DNA of 64,000 bases, taken from assembly GCF_014640075.1 (NCBI RefSeq), contig NZ_BMGG01000003.1:433036-497035 (forward strand), in the 5' to 3' direction. The position numbers were made by a program, and so were the translations under genes. The notes under the pieces were generated by a model, which was given only the letters and a program-made list of their open reading frames with translations, was not told the origin of the DNA and made no database searches. The DNA is from Chelatococcus reniformis. GTDB lineage: Bacteria; Pseudomonadota; Alphaproteobacteria; Rhizobiales; Beijerinckiaceae. Positions 26,153 through 34,620 of the stretch are shown one piece after another (the stretch's first letter is position 1; every line of letters begins with the position of its first letter).

Positions 26153-26638
26153 CTAAGCCAAGGCAGCGAACGCAGGCGCATAGTCTATTCTGCCGGACAA
26201 CGGCGGTAACGGGCGCGTGAGCGCCAACGCCATGAAGTATGGACCTGCATACGGCGAAGTAAAACCGCTGGCGAGCGCTGGATCGAAGCCGAACCGCCGA
26301 TAGTAGGGCGGGTCGCCGAGGACGAAAGCGAGCCTCCACAGGTCGGCTTCAGCTCGCGCCAAGCCGGACCTGATCAGGCGGCTGCCGATGCCCGATCTCT
26401 GCCGCGTCGGCAGGACCGCGACGGGAGCCAGTCCCAAAGCCCGAAACTCGGCTGCGATTCTCGAAAACATGACATGGCCGACGATGGCGCCCTCATCGAC
26501 CGCAACCAGCGATATTTCTGTGTTGCCGTCGGCCCGCAATCGGTCGACCAACCCGGCTTCCGCCGGCGTCGGGAAAGCCGCTTCGAGAACGGCGCGGATG
26601 GCCCGCCGATCCCCGGGTTCTTCGGCACGAACGATCAT
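26153..26638 (-). CDS. GNAT family N-acetyltransferase (YhbS-like)
   Basis: 161-residue acetyltransferase, acetyl-CoA dependent and cytoplasmic. It begins with the strand MIVRAEEPGDRRAIRAVLEAAF, has GHVMFSRIA, the acetyl-CoA loop LPTRQRSGIGSRLIRSGL and the YhbS-type GDPPYYRRFGFDPA motif. Substrate unknown. Start ATG 26638 is 41 bases downstream of the dihydroorotase stop on the same strand, so the pair is probably one operon. Ends convergent to the L,D-transpeptidase gene. Confidence 0.9.
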   Translation of the reverse strand: MIVRAEEPGDRRAIRAVLEAAFPTPAEAGLVDRLRADGNTEISLVAVDEGAIVGHVMFSRIAAEFRALGLAPVAVLPTRQRSGIGSRLIRSGLARAEADLWRLAFVLGDPPYYRRFGFDPALASGFTSPYAGPYFMALALTRPLPPLSGRIDYAPAFAALA

Positions 26639-26679
26639 GCAGCCGGTACCAACCCCTGCGAGCGACGGCGAGCGCCGCC

Positions 26680-28008
26680 TCACAGCGCCTGCACGAACCG
26701 CACCGTCTCGCCCTGCGCCGGCGCGACCAGTTCGCCGTCCCAGACCACGACGCGCCCGCGAACCAGGGTGCCGACCGGCCAGCCCGTCACCGCCGTCGTG
26801 TGGTAGGGCGTCCAGCCGGCGCGCGAGGCGATCCAATCGTCGGTGATGACATTGCGGCGCTTCATGTCGACGATGGTCAGGTCGGCGTCGTAGCCCGCGG
26901 CGATCCGACCCTTGCCGGCGATGCCGAAGAGCCGGGCCGGCCCGGCGCTGGTCATGTCCACGAAGCGCTGCAGGCTGAGCCGGCCGGCGTTCACGTGATC
27001 CAGCATGATCGGCACCAGGGTCTGCACGCCGGTCATGCCCGAGGGCGAGGCCGGATAGGGCTTGTCCTTTTCCGCGCGCGTATGGGGGGCGTGGTCCGAG
27101 CCCAGGATGTCGGCGACGCCTTGCCCCACGCCCTCCCAGATGCCGTCCCGATGGTGTGCATCGCGCACCGGCGGGTTCATCTGCACGTAGGTGCCGAGGC
27201 GCCGGTAGGCCTCGGGCCCGGCCAGGGTCAAATGGTGCGGCGTCACCTCGACCGAGGCGACGTCCTTGTGGCCGGCCAGGAAGCGCATCTCGTCGGCGGT
27301 GGAAATGTGCAGCACGTGGATCGCCGCGCCCACGTCGCGGGCGATCCGCACCAGCCGCTCGGTGCAGCGCAGCGCCACTTCGGCAGAGCGCCACACCGGG
27401 TGGCTCCACGGGTCGCCTTCGACGCGCAGGTTCTTGCGCTCGCGCAACATGGCCTCGTCCTCGGAGTGGAAGGCGGCGCGGCGGCGCGTCCGCCGCAACA
27501 CGTCGGCGACGCCCGCATCGTCCTCCAGCAGCAGCGAGCCGGTGGACGAACCCATGAACACCTTGATGCCGGCCGAGCCCGGCAAGCGCTCCAGCTCGGG
27601 GATGGCCTCGACGTTGTCGCGGGTGCCCCCGACCCAGAAGGCGAAATCGCAATGCATCCGGTGGCGCCCACGCGCCACCTTGTCGGCCAGCGCCTCGGCC
27701 GTCGTGGTCTGCGGCTCGGTGTTGGGCATCTCGAACACGGCCGTGACCCCGCCCAGCACGGCGCCGCGCGAGCCCGTCTCCAGGTCTTCCTTGTGCTCGA
27801 GCCCCGGCTCGCGAAAATGCACCTGCGTGTCGATGACGCCCGGCAGGATGGTAAGGCCGGTGCAGTCGATGATGCGAGCGGCGCGGGAGGCGTCGACGGG
27901 CCCGATATGGGCGATCTTGCCCCCCCTTATGGCGAGGTCGCGCGTGCCCTCGCCGTCGTGGTTGACCACTGTGCCACCGCTCAGCACCAGATCGTAGACT
28001 TCGGCCAT
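26680..28008 (-). CDS. Dihydroorotase (class I, PyrC/allantoinase-like)
   Basis: 442-residue cytoplasmic amidohydrolase, expected to interconvert carbamoyl-aspartate and dihydroorotate in pyrimidine synthesis. Seen: the metal-site region GVIDTQVHFREPG, in which the first His of the usual HxH is Gln; the carboxylated-Lys segment GIKVFMGSS; the metal His regions HSEDEAM and IHVLHIST; and the catalytic Asp in GSDHAPHT. The Gln variant also occurs, as I recall, in other alphaproteobacterial homologues annotated as dihydroorotase, so activity may be kept or changed to a related ring amide. ATG 28008 (MAEVYDLVLSGG) chosen on family alignment. Probably co-transcribed with the GNAT gene. Confidence 0.85.
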   Translation of the reverse strand: MAEVYDLVLSGGTVVNHDGEGTRDLAIRGGKIAHIGPVDASRAARIIDCTGLTILPGVIDTQVHFREPGLEHKEDLETGSRGAVLGGVTAVFEMPNTEPQTTTAEALADKVARGRHRMHCDFAFWVGGTRDNVEAIPELERLPGSAGIKVFMGSSTGSLLLEDDAGVADVLRRTRRRAAFHSEDEAMLRERKNLRVEGDPWSHPVWRSAEVALRCTERLVRIARDVGAAIHVLHISTADEMRFLAGHKDVASVEVTPHHLTLAGPEAYRRLGTYVQMNPPVRDAHHRDGIWEGVGQGVADILGSDHAPHTRAEKDKPYPASPSGMTGVQTLVPIMLDHVNAGRLSLQRFVDMTSAGPARLFGIAGKGRIAAGYDADLTIVDMKRRNVITDDWIASRAGWTPYHTTAVTGWPVGTLVRGRVVVWDGELVAPAQGETVRFVQAL

Positions 28009-28241
28009 CGGGGACGCCCCTCCTCGGTCGCCGCGGACCAAGCCGTCGCGATACCGGTTTAAACACACTTAGCGGGGGATTATGTCAGCCGTAGCGGCCG
28101 TGCAACCGGCCGTGGAGCGCAGACCTGCGATGCCCGCCCCCCCGGGCCGGCCGAATCAGCGCGGCACCGCTTCCCGCCGGGATCGGGCGCCGCACCTGCC
28201 GCCGAGCCCTTCTGCCCGCGGCTGATGCCGCGCGAGGATCC

Positions 28242-29360
28242 ATGAGGCATGGACGTTTAGCGTTTCCTCTGGCCGCCGCATTCGTCGCGGCAGGCTGGCT
28301 GCTGCTGCCGCGCGCCTTCGACGCCCGGGGCTGGCTGACGGCGCAGGATGACCCTTCTGCCCTGACGGCACGAGGTCTATCGGAAAGCTTCACGCCCGAC
28401 CGGCTGCGTGCGGAGCTCGAAGGAGCGCTGGACGCCGACGACGTGGATCTGGCGGGAAGCTTCGTCAGCCTCGCCGAGGCCCGGGGCCTGGCGGTGCCCG
28501 CCGCGCTGCGTGAACGCTATGAGGCTGCGACCAGTTCGACGGCGGAGGCCAGGCGCATGGCGACGGACTTCTACGAGGGCGCCATCCGAGGCCACGGCAC
28601 ATCCGGCGCGGGCCTGGCCGGCACCGTTGCCGCCGATCTCTCCGGTGTTGGGGATGTCCGCGATCTCATCCGCGAGGGACGTCGGGCTGCCGGCGGCGAA
28701 GAGCCCGACCGCCTGGTTGTCGGCCTGGCCGCCGTCGGGCTCGCTATCTCCGGGGCGACCATCGCCTCGATCGGGGCGGCACTGCCCGCACGTGGGGGCA
28801 TCTCGACCCTCAAGGCGGCAGCGAAGGGCGGCCGCCTGGCCAAGCCGCTGGCCGCCGACTTGGGCCGTCTCGTTCATGCGGCGGTCGATACGCAGGCCGC
28901 CAAGACCGCCGTCAAATCGCTGGCCGGCCTCGACCTCGCTGCGGCGCGCACCGCGGCCCGGGCGACGGTTCGTCCCGCCTCTCTCGGCGCCTTGCGCGGC
29001 ATCGCCACGGACGTGACGCTGATCGGCCGCCGCGCCGGCGTGCGGGCGACGTCTGAGGCGCTCGGCTTGGCGCGCGACGCGAGCGAACTGCGCCGCGTCG
29101 CCCGTCTGGCGGAGAGCCACGGCACGGCCACACGGGCCGTGCTCCGGGTCCTCGGCCGAGGAGCCATCGTCCTGGCCTCCGGCGTGCTGGCGCTGGCCGG
29201 CTGGGTGGCGGCAGCCGCGGCTTATGTATGGCTCGCCCTGCTGCTGCTCGTGGCGATCACCCGGCGCGTGGCGCGGCTGGCCCTGTGGGGCGCCCGAAGC
29301 GGCGCTCGTGCTACCAGCCGCCTCGGCGCGCGCTCGCCGGCGGCGCTTCGCGCGGTCTAA
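28242..29360 (+). CDS. Hypothetical membrane protein (372 aa)
   Basis: Not recognised as a named family. A first hydrophobic segment at residues 7-24 (signal anchor, LAFPLAAAFVAAGWLLLP), a helical Ala/Arg-rich region to 140, another hydrophobic segment near 165-185, a long Ala/Arg/Leu-rich amphipathic stretch 190-300 and a strong C-terminal membrane segment at about 305-340. The DADDVDLAGSFVSLAEARGLAVP segment suggests tandem helical hairpins. No catalytic motif visible. ATG 28242 is the first start after the spacer from dihydroorotase (divergent). It is followed 64 bases later by ygfZ. Composition is like its neighbours. Confidence 0.75.
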   Translation: MRHGRLAFPLAAAFVAAGWLLLPRAFDARGWLTAQDDPSALTARGLSESFTPDRLRAELEGALDADDVDLAGSFVSLAEARGLAVPAALRERYEAATSSTAEARRMATDFYEGAIRGHGTSGAGLAGTVAADLSGVGDVRDLIREGRRAAGGEEPDRLVVGLAAVGLAISGATIASIGAALPARGGISTLKAAAKGGRLAKPLAADLGRLVHAAVDTQAAKTAVKSLAGLDLAAARTAARATVRPASLGALRGIATDVTLIGRRAGVRATSEALGLARDASELRRVARLAESHGTATRAVLRVLGRGAIVLASGVLALAGWVAAAAAYVWLALLLLVAITRRVARLALWGARSGARATSRLGARSPAALRAV

Positions 29361-29424
29361 GATGTCACGCTCCGAGCTCATATCAGGTCAGCCCGGCACT
29401 CATGCCGACGTGGAAGCCCAGCCG

Positions 29425-30324
29425 ATGCCCATCACCCATCTTGCCGATCGTGGCGTCATCGAGGTCGGTGGCCCGGAGGCCGCCACCTTCCTGCAGAACC
29501 TGGTCACCTGCAACATCGACGCGCTGGCGCCGGGCCGCGCCAGCCTCGGCGCGCTGCTGGCGCCGCAGGGCAAGATCCTGTTCGATTTCCTGGTCGTCGC
29601 CGTTCCGACGGAGGACGGCCCGCGGTACCTCCTCGACGTCGCCGCCGACAAGGCGGCCGAACTCGCCAAGCGGCTGGGCTTCTACAAGCTGCGCGCCAAG
29701 GTGACCGTGACGGATCGCTCGGCCACCCTCGCCGTGGCGGCGGCCTGGGGCGACGAGGCGGCGGCCGAACGATTGCGGGCGGTGGCCGCGCCCGTCTTTG
29801 CCGATCCGCGGCTGGCCGCGCTCGGCTGGCGCGCCATCGGCGATCGCCCCGCCGTCGCCGCGCTCGGCGCCGACGAGGCCGACTCCTATCACGCCCACCG
29901 CATCGCCCTCGGCATCCCGGAGGGCGGCAAGGACTACGCTTTTGCCGACGCTTTCCCCCACGAGGCCGACATGGATCAACTCGGCGGCGTCGACTTCGCC
30001 AAGGGCTGCTACGTCGGCCAGGAGGTGGTGTCGCGCATGCAGCACCGGGGCACGGCGCGCACGCGCATCGTCGCCGCCCGCCTCATCGCGGCGCAGCCGG
30101 TCGCTGCGGGCAGTGAGATCGTCTGCGCCGACACGCGGCTGGGTACCCTCGTCTCGGCATCCGGGGCGCATGGGCTCGCCCTCGTCCGGCTCGATCGGCT
30201 GGGCGATGCGCTCACCGGCGGGCAGCCGATCACGGCAGCGGGCGTGCCGGTCGCGATCGAGAAGCCGGCATGGGCGACATTCCCCTTCCCCACACGGCAG
30301 CCGGCGGCAGCTCAACCCTCCTGA
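29425..30324 (+). CDS. ygfZ: Folate-binding protein YgfZ (GcvT-like, Fe-S cluster assembly factor)
   Basis: 299-residue tetrahydrofolate-binding protein related to the glycine-cleavage T protein, needed for repair or assembly of certain Fe-S enzymes such as MiaB (known for E. coli YgfZ). The diagnostic motif KGCYVGQEVVSRMQHRG with the reactive Cys is intact at about 193-209. The N-terminal LADRGVIEVGGPEAATFLQN segment is also family-like. The frame stays open upstream, but ATG 29425 with GGAAG upstream gives the normal start. It lies in a + strand run with tag, an HD hydrolase and a phosphatase gene. Confidence 0.93.
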   Translation: MPITHLADRGVIEVGGPEAATFLQNLVTCNIDALAPGRASLGALLAPQGKILFDFLVVAVPTEDGPRYLLDVAADKAAELAKRLGFYKLRAKVTVTDRSATLAVAAAWGDEAAAERLRAVAAPVFADPRLAALGWRAIGDRPAVAALGADEADSYHAHRIALGIPEGGKDYAFADAFPHEADMDQLGGVDFAKGCYVGQEVVSRMQHRGTARTRIVAARLIAAQPVAAGSEIVCADTRLGTLVSASGAHGLALVRLDRLGDALTGGQPITAAGVPVAIEKPAWATFPFPTRQPAAAQPS

Positions 30325-30443
30325 AGCCTCGGGTTCGCGCCGTCGGGCACACGCCCTGGCGACGCCCGGCCGCTCTGGCGCTACCTTCGGCGCTGGGCGG
30401 GCCCGATCCGCCGCCGATTCGAGCCAACGCGAGAGACCGACCG

Positions 30444-31052
30444 GTGCCCGACGACCTGATTCTCCACGAGGATGGCCAGCAGCGCTGCTTCTGGCCCGGC
30501 AGCGACCCGTTCTACGTCGCCTATCACGATACGGACTGGGGCGTGCCGGAGTACGGCGACCGGGCGCTGTTCGAGAAGCTCATCCTCGACGGCTTCCAGG
30601 CCGGCCTCTCCTGGATCACCATCCTGCGCAAGCGCGACAATTTCCGCCGCGCCTTTGCCGGCTTCGAGCCCGAGGCGATCGCCCGCTTCGGCGACGATGA
30701 CGTGGCGCGGCTCATGGGCGACGCCGGCATCGTGCGCAACCGCGCCAAGATCGAAGGCACGATCAAGAGCGCCAAGGTCTATCTCGCCATCCAGGAGCGC
30801 GACAGCTTCTCGCGCTTCCTGTGGGATTTCGTCGACGGGGTGCCGCAGCAGAACGGCTTCACGGCGCGCAGCCAGATCCCGGTGGACAGCGCGGCGTCGA
30901 AGGCCATGGCCAAGGAGCTCAAAGCCCGCGGGTTCACCTTCTGCGGCCCCACCATCACCTACGCCTTCATGCAGGCGGTCGGCATGGTCAACGACCATCT
31001 GGTCGGCTGCTGCCGCCACGCGGCCTGCGCGGCCCTGGCGAAGAAGCGGTAG
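30444..31052 (+). CDS. tag: DNA-3-methyladenine glycosylase I (Tag)
   Basis: 202-residue base-excision repair enzyme that removes 3-methyladenine from DNA. Seen: the conserved DTDWGVPEYGDRALFEKLIL segment, GLSWITILRKRDNFRRAF, the IVRNRAKIEGTIKSAK helix and the zinc-binding C-terminal VNDHLVGCCRHAAC with Cys/His ligands. The start taken is GTG 30444 (PDDLILHEDG), since the frame upstream has no similarity. Normal length. 119 bases after ygfZ on the same strand. Confidence 0.95.
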   Translation: MPDDLILHEDGQQRCFWPGSDPFYVAYHDTDWGVPEYGDRALFEKLILDGFQAGLSWITILRKRDNFRRAFAGFEPEAIARFGDDDVARLMGDAGIVRNRAKIEGTIKSAKVYLAIQERDSFSRFLWDFVDGVPQQNGFTARSQIPVDSAASKAMAKELKARGFTFCGPTITYAFMQAVGMVNDHLVGCCRHAACAALAKKR

Positions 31053-31145
31053 CAGAGGCGTGAGTAGCGCCGAGCGCATCGCTTCCGGGTCGATGGATCC
31101 CACGGCTGCCCGCCATCCGCCTCAGCGTTACGGGAGCACCGTCTG

Positions 31146-31748
31146 ATGCCGCCCCCATCTGCGCCACGGGCCTGGCAGCGGATGCTCTCAGGCCGCAGGC
31201 TCGACCTCATCGACCCCTCCCCGCTCGACATCGAGATCGAGGACATCGCCCACGGCCTGGCACGCGTGGCACGCTGGAACGGCCAGACGGTCGGTGCGTC
31301 GATCTTCTCGGTCGCCCAGCATTCGCTGCTCGTGGACGCCATCGCCTGCACCCTGGAGCCGCTGCTGCCGCCCCCGGCCAAGCTGATGGTGCTGCTGCAC
31401 GACGCCCCGGAATACGTCATCGGCGACATGATCTCGCCATTCAAGGTGGTGCTGGGCGACGGTTACAAGACCATCGAGGCTCGGCTGCTCACCGCCGTCC
31501 ACCTGCGCTTCGGGCTCCCACCCGAGACCCCGCAAGCCGTCCGCCGCGTGCTGAAGCGCGCCGATCGCGTCTCGGCCTATCTGGAATCCACGCGCCTCGC
31601 CGGCTTCTCACGCGAGGAAGCGCTCAAGGTCTTCGGCCGGCCGGACCCACTGCCGCGCACGCTCGATCCGATGCTCGTCCCATGGGACGCCGACACCGCC
31701 AAGACGGCGTTCCTTGCCCGCTTCGAGGCGCTGGCCACGGAGGTCTAG
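31146..31748 (+). CDS. HD-domain phosphohydrolase (YfbR-like)
   Basis: 200-residue metal-dependent phosphohydrolase of the HD superfamily. The first metal His is in SVAQHSLLVDAIA, the HD doublet in MVLLHDAPEYVIGDM and the final Asp in LKRADRVSAYLE. The layout resembles E. coli YfbR, a 5'-deoxynucleotidase acting on dNMPs. It is followed 3 bases later by the tyrosine-phosphatase gene, so the two are probably co-translated. Function by homology; the substrate is not proven by sequence. Confidence 0.87.
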   Translation: MPPPSAPRAWQRMLSGRRLDLIDPSPLDIEIEDIAHGLARVARWNGQTVGASIFSVAQHSLLVDAIACTLEPLLPPPAKLMVLLHDAPEYVIGDMISPFKVVLGDGYKTIEARLLTAVHLRFGLPPETPQAVRRVLKRADRVSAYLESTRLAGFSREEALKVFGRPDPLPRTLDPMLVPWDADTAKTAFLARFEALATEV

Positions 31749-31751
31749 ACC

Positions 31752-32267
31752 ATGCCGACCCTGCACGTCTGCTCGCTGTCGCGTGTCGGCGAGACGACCG
31801 CCCTGCTCGGCGCCACCCATCTGGTGACGTTGCTCAATGCCGGCGGCGTCGCGGTCACGCGGCCGGCGGCGATCGCTGCGGACTGCCATCTCAACCTCGC
31901 CGTCAGCGACATCGTCTCTGCCCAGCCCGGCCACGTGCTGCCGGGCGCCGCGCATGTGGAGGCGCTGCTCGACTTCGTGCGGCGCTGGGACCGCGGCCGT
32001 CCTCTGTTGATCCACTGCTATGCCGGCGTCAGCCGCTCGACCGCCGCGGCTTTCATCAGCGCTTGCGCGCTGGCGCCGGCCATCGATGAGGCGGATCTGG
32101 CGTGGCGGCTGCGCGAGGCCTCGCCGACCGCGACACCGAATGCCGCATTGGTTGCGGCCGCCGACGTCCTGCTCGGCCGCAACGGCCGCATGGTGAACGC
32201 GGTCGCCGCCATCGGCCGGGGCGCCGACGCCTTCGAGGGCGAGCCGTTCGAGCTGCGCTATATCTAG
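31752..32267 (+). CDS. Tyrosine/dual-specificity phosphatase-like protein
   Basis: 171-residue protein with the cysteine-phosphatase P-loop HCYAGVSRST (Cys-X5-Arg) near residue 96, preceded by a general-acid region with Asp (RRWDRGRP). The N-terminus (TLHVCSLSRVGETTALLGAT) and Ala-rich helices resemble alphaproteobacterial tyrosine-phosphatase family proteins. Substrate could be a phosphoprotein or a phospholipid. It begins 3 bases after the HD hydrolase stop and is convergent with a TetR gene 26 bases away. Confidence 0.87.
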   Translation: MPTLHVCSLSRVGETTALLGATHLVTLLNAGGVAVTRPAAIAADCHLNLAVSDIVSAQPGHVLPGAAHVEALLDFVRRWDRGRPLLIHCYAGVSRSTAAAFISACALAPAIDEADLAWRLREASPTATPNAALVAAADVLLGRNGRMVNAVAAIGRGADAFEGEPFELRYI

Positions 32268-32293
32268 AATATCTCGCTGCGACCGGCCGGGGT

Positions 32294-32902
32294 TCACGCG
32301 CGATCACCGCCGGACGCTAACGCCCGGTCGTCCAACAACAGCGCAATCAATGCATCCGCGGTTGCCCGCAAGCGCTGCTCGTCTTGATACACCCGCTCGA
32401 TGATGACGATGCCGCGCGTGAGCGTGACGATGAGGCGCGCGGCCTCCCCCGGCGCCAGCCTCAAGCCGTCGCTCGGCTGCGCCCTGGCCAGGCGCCCGCC
32501 AAGGAGCCCCTCCAGCTCGTCGAGCAGCCCCTGCACGGCCTCGCGGATCGACTCATCGACGATGGCGGTGCTGGCAGCGGTCTTCGTGGAGAGGCAGCCA
32601 CGGGTGGGATTGCCGGTGGTCATCGAGGTGACCACGCAATCGAAGAAGCTCTGCAGCGCGTCGTGCAGCTTCGGCCTGTCGAGGGACGCACGCAGCTGCC
32701 GGAGGAAATCGCGACGATAGACCTCAAAGACCTTGAGGAAGAGCGCCCCCTTGTCCCCGTAGGCATTGTAGAGGGAGCCGCGCTGCACACCCGTTGCGGA
32801 TGCAAGTTCCTGCATCGAGGTTTCGTCGAAGCCCTTCGTCCAGAACAGCGTCAACGCTTTCCGAAGCGCCTCCGCCTCATCGAACTGTCGAACTCCGACC
32901 AT
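32294..32902 (-). CDS. TetR-family transcriptional regulator
   Basis: 202-residue repressor. The N-terminal helix-turn-helix is FDEAEALRKALTLFWTKGFD followed by TSMQELASATGVQRGSLYNAYGDK (residues 7-50), with the helical ligand-binding domain after. The sequence around SFFDCVVTSMTTGNPTRGCL places it in the AcrR/TetR_C group often near NTF2-like or oxidoreductase genes. Its start faces the NTF2-like gene across 250 bases that carry a striking double inverted repeat (33001-33034), the likely operator. Ligand unknown. Confidence 0.92.
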   Translation of the reverse strand: MVGVRQFDEAEALRKALTLFWTKGFDETSMQELASATGVQRGSLYNAYGDKGALFLKVFEVYRRDFLRQLRASLDRPKLHDALQSFFDCVVTSMTTGNPTRGCLSTKTAASTAIVDESIREAVQGLLDELEGLLGGRLARAQPSDGLRLAPGEAARLIVTLTRGIVIIERVYQDEQRLRATADALIALLLDDRALASGGDRA

Positions 32903-33000
32903 GTCATCTTCCTCACGCCGGCCGCGTCCCGTGGCCCGGCCTCACCGCACGACGCTCGGTGCGTGGGAGAGCGCAGTTCAAGAATCTGATTCGACCATTA

Positions 33001-33034
33001 TTGACATAACCGTCAAACTTGACGATTGTGTCAA
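33001..33034. promoter_or_regulatory. Tandem TTGAC-N6-GTCAA inverted repeats (probable TetR operator)
   Basis: Two copies of TTGAC-N6-GTCAA, at 33001-33016 and 33019-33034, repeating with an 18-base period. They sit 99 bases upstream of the TetR start and 119 bases before the NTF2-like gene. Each arm begins with TTGAC, so a -35 box could be embedded. The shape fits two TetR dimers side by side; binding is inferred from position and symmetry. Confidence 0.7.
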
Positions 33035-33152
33035 ACATATCCGGATCGACCGCGCTGGGGCAACCCCGACGCTCCTGATCGGCCACCCATGCATTCAGTC
33101 TTCAGGCTCATCGCGCGATGACGCGTGCAATCACATGTGAGGTTCATGCACC

Positions 33153-33566
33153 ATGCCGACGCAGAACTCGGTGGAAATTGTCAATCGCTTCTGGCGGGAG
33201 GTCTGGCAGGCTCGCGACCCGAGCGCCGTCGATCGACTGGTCGCCGACGACTTCGTCCTGACGTCCGGCGGCGTCGAGCTTCGCTCAAAGGCAGCATTCA
33301 AACAGTGGGTCGCGGATTTTCTCGCCAGGATCGATGGGTTCAATTTCCACGTCGTCGAGACGTTTCAAAGCGAGAGCGGACATCGGGTTGCCTCACGCTG
33401 GCGCATCACGGGCAGAAACAACGGCTTCGCGGGAACCGAGCCTTGCGGGTCGCCGATCGAGTTGTGCGGCACAGCGGTTTGGCAAGTCTCGGAGGATGGT
33501 ATGCTCCAGCATAACTGGGTCGAGCGCAATGCGCTCGAAGTGTTCAGGTCGCTTTCGCAGGCGTAA
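33153..33566 (+). CDS. NTF2-like (SnoaL/polyketide-cyclase-type) protein
   Basis: 137-residue cone-shaped alpha+beta-barrel protein of the nuclear transport factor 2 superfamily. Pattern: VEIVNRFWREVWQARDPSAV helix, then VADDFVLTSGGVELRSK, VVETFQSESGHRVASRWRI and a last strand around QHNWVERNALEVF. Members include isomerases, dehydratases and ligand-binding proteins; catalytic residues cannot be picked out, so no reaction is assigned. It is divergent from the TetR gene and is the best candidate for its target. Confidence 0.85.
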   Translation: MPTQNSVEIVNRFWREVWQARDPSAVDRLVADDFVLTSGGVELRSKAAFKQWVADFLARIDGFNFHVVETFQSESGHRVASRWRITGRNNGFAGTEPCGSPIELCGTAVWQVSEDGMLQHNWVERNALEVFRSLSQA

Positions 33567-33658
33567 TTGCGCAAGGACGGCGCCCAAATTGGGATGCCGA
33601 CGTTGACGCAACCCATATCCAAATAATCCATCGAACGTTGAGGCAAAAAGGTATCATC

Positions 33659-34462
33659 ATGTGCCCTCTCAATGGCGGCGCAATGCCGACGCGCGCCTGC
33701 GTGCGGCCGGATACGCCCACCGCGGCCGTCACGCTGACCCGCCGACTCTTCACCTTCGCGGCCCCGCTCCTGACTGCGGGCTGTACTGCCGATCCATGGA
33801 CGCAGGCCTCCAAAGACAGCTTGGGCAAGAGCGCCTTGGACAAAAGCAGCTTGGATCAGAACGATCGCCTGATGAACGATGTGCGCTATGCGGCGATTCC
33901 CACGGAGAAGTTTCCGATCCCCGCCGTCGATCTCGGCCGCATCGACCCGCAGCACCTGCGCCAGGAGCTTGCTTACGCGAGCAGCGAACCGCCCGGCACG
34001 ATCATCGTCGATCCCGGCGCCTACGCGCTCTACCTGATCAAGCCCGGCGGAAGGGCCTTGCGTTATGGCGTGGGCGTCGGCCGCGAGGGGTTCGGATGGA
34101 GCGGCGGCGCCGTCATCGCACGCAAGGCCGAATGGCCGACCTGGACGCCGCCGGCCGAGATGATGGCACGCGACCCGCGTACCCGGCCGTGGGCCAAGGG
34201 CATGCCGGGAGGCCCCGACAATCCCCTCGGGGCCCGGGCCCTCTATCTCTATCAGAAGGGCCGCGACACGCTCTACCGCATTCACGGCACCGCCGAGCCC
34301 CAGTCGATCGGACAATCCGCGTCCAGCGGCTGCATCCGGCTGCTGAACCAGGACATCATCGACCTGTACGGCCGCGTACCTCTCGGCTCGCGCACCCTCG
34401 TGCTGCGCTCGCACCCGCCAGCTCCGACGGGCCGCGCGGAAGCTTCCGCGGAGCCGGTGTAG
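33659..34462 (+). CDS. L,D-transpeptidase (YkuD domain), Tat-like/lipoprotein signal
   Basis: 267-residue cell-wall transpeptidase. The N-terminal segment LTRRLFTFAAPLLTAGC looks like a twin-arginine signal ending in a near-lipobox (TAGC). A Ser/Lys/Asp linker with repeated KSSLD/KDSLG follows (about 45-65), and the catalytic domain has HGTAEPQSIG...SSGCIRL. It is about 70 residues longer than the paralogue at 25431-26018 and shares RKAEWP, PPAEM and LGARALYL with it. ATG 33659 has AAAGG upstream; TTG 33638 and ATG 33683 are alternatives. Product acts in the periplasm. Confidence 0.92.
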   Translation: MCPLNGGAMPTRACVRPDTPTAAVTLTRRLFTFAAPLLTAGCTADPWTQASKDSLGKSALDKSSLDQNDRLMNDVRYAAIPTEKFPIPAVDLGRIDPQHLRQELAYASSEPPGTIIVDPGAYALYLIKPGGRALRYGVGVGREGFGWSGGAVIARKAEWPTWTPPAEMMARDPRTRPWAKGMPGGPDNPLGARALYLYQKGRDTLYRIHGTAEPQSIGQSASSGCIRLLNQDIIDLYGRVPLGSRTLVLRSHPPAPTGRAEASAEPV

Positions 34463-34620
34463 CCGCACCGGCCGCTCAAGTGCGCCATGGCACCGCCGCG
34501 TGGCCGCTTTGCCCGTACCCCCGACATGTGTGACATTCGCGCGGCGACCTCGCCCTATGGGCTGACGTCGCGGAATCGGTTGGGGGCCAGCGCAGGGGAT
34601 TGGAGCGGCGAGTTGGCCTG

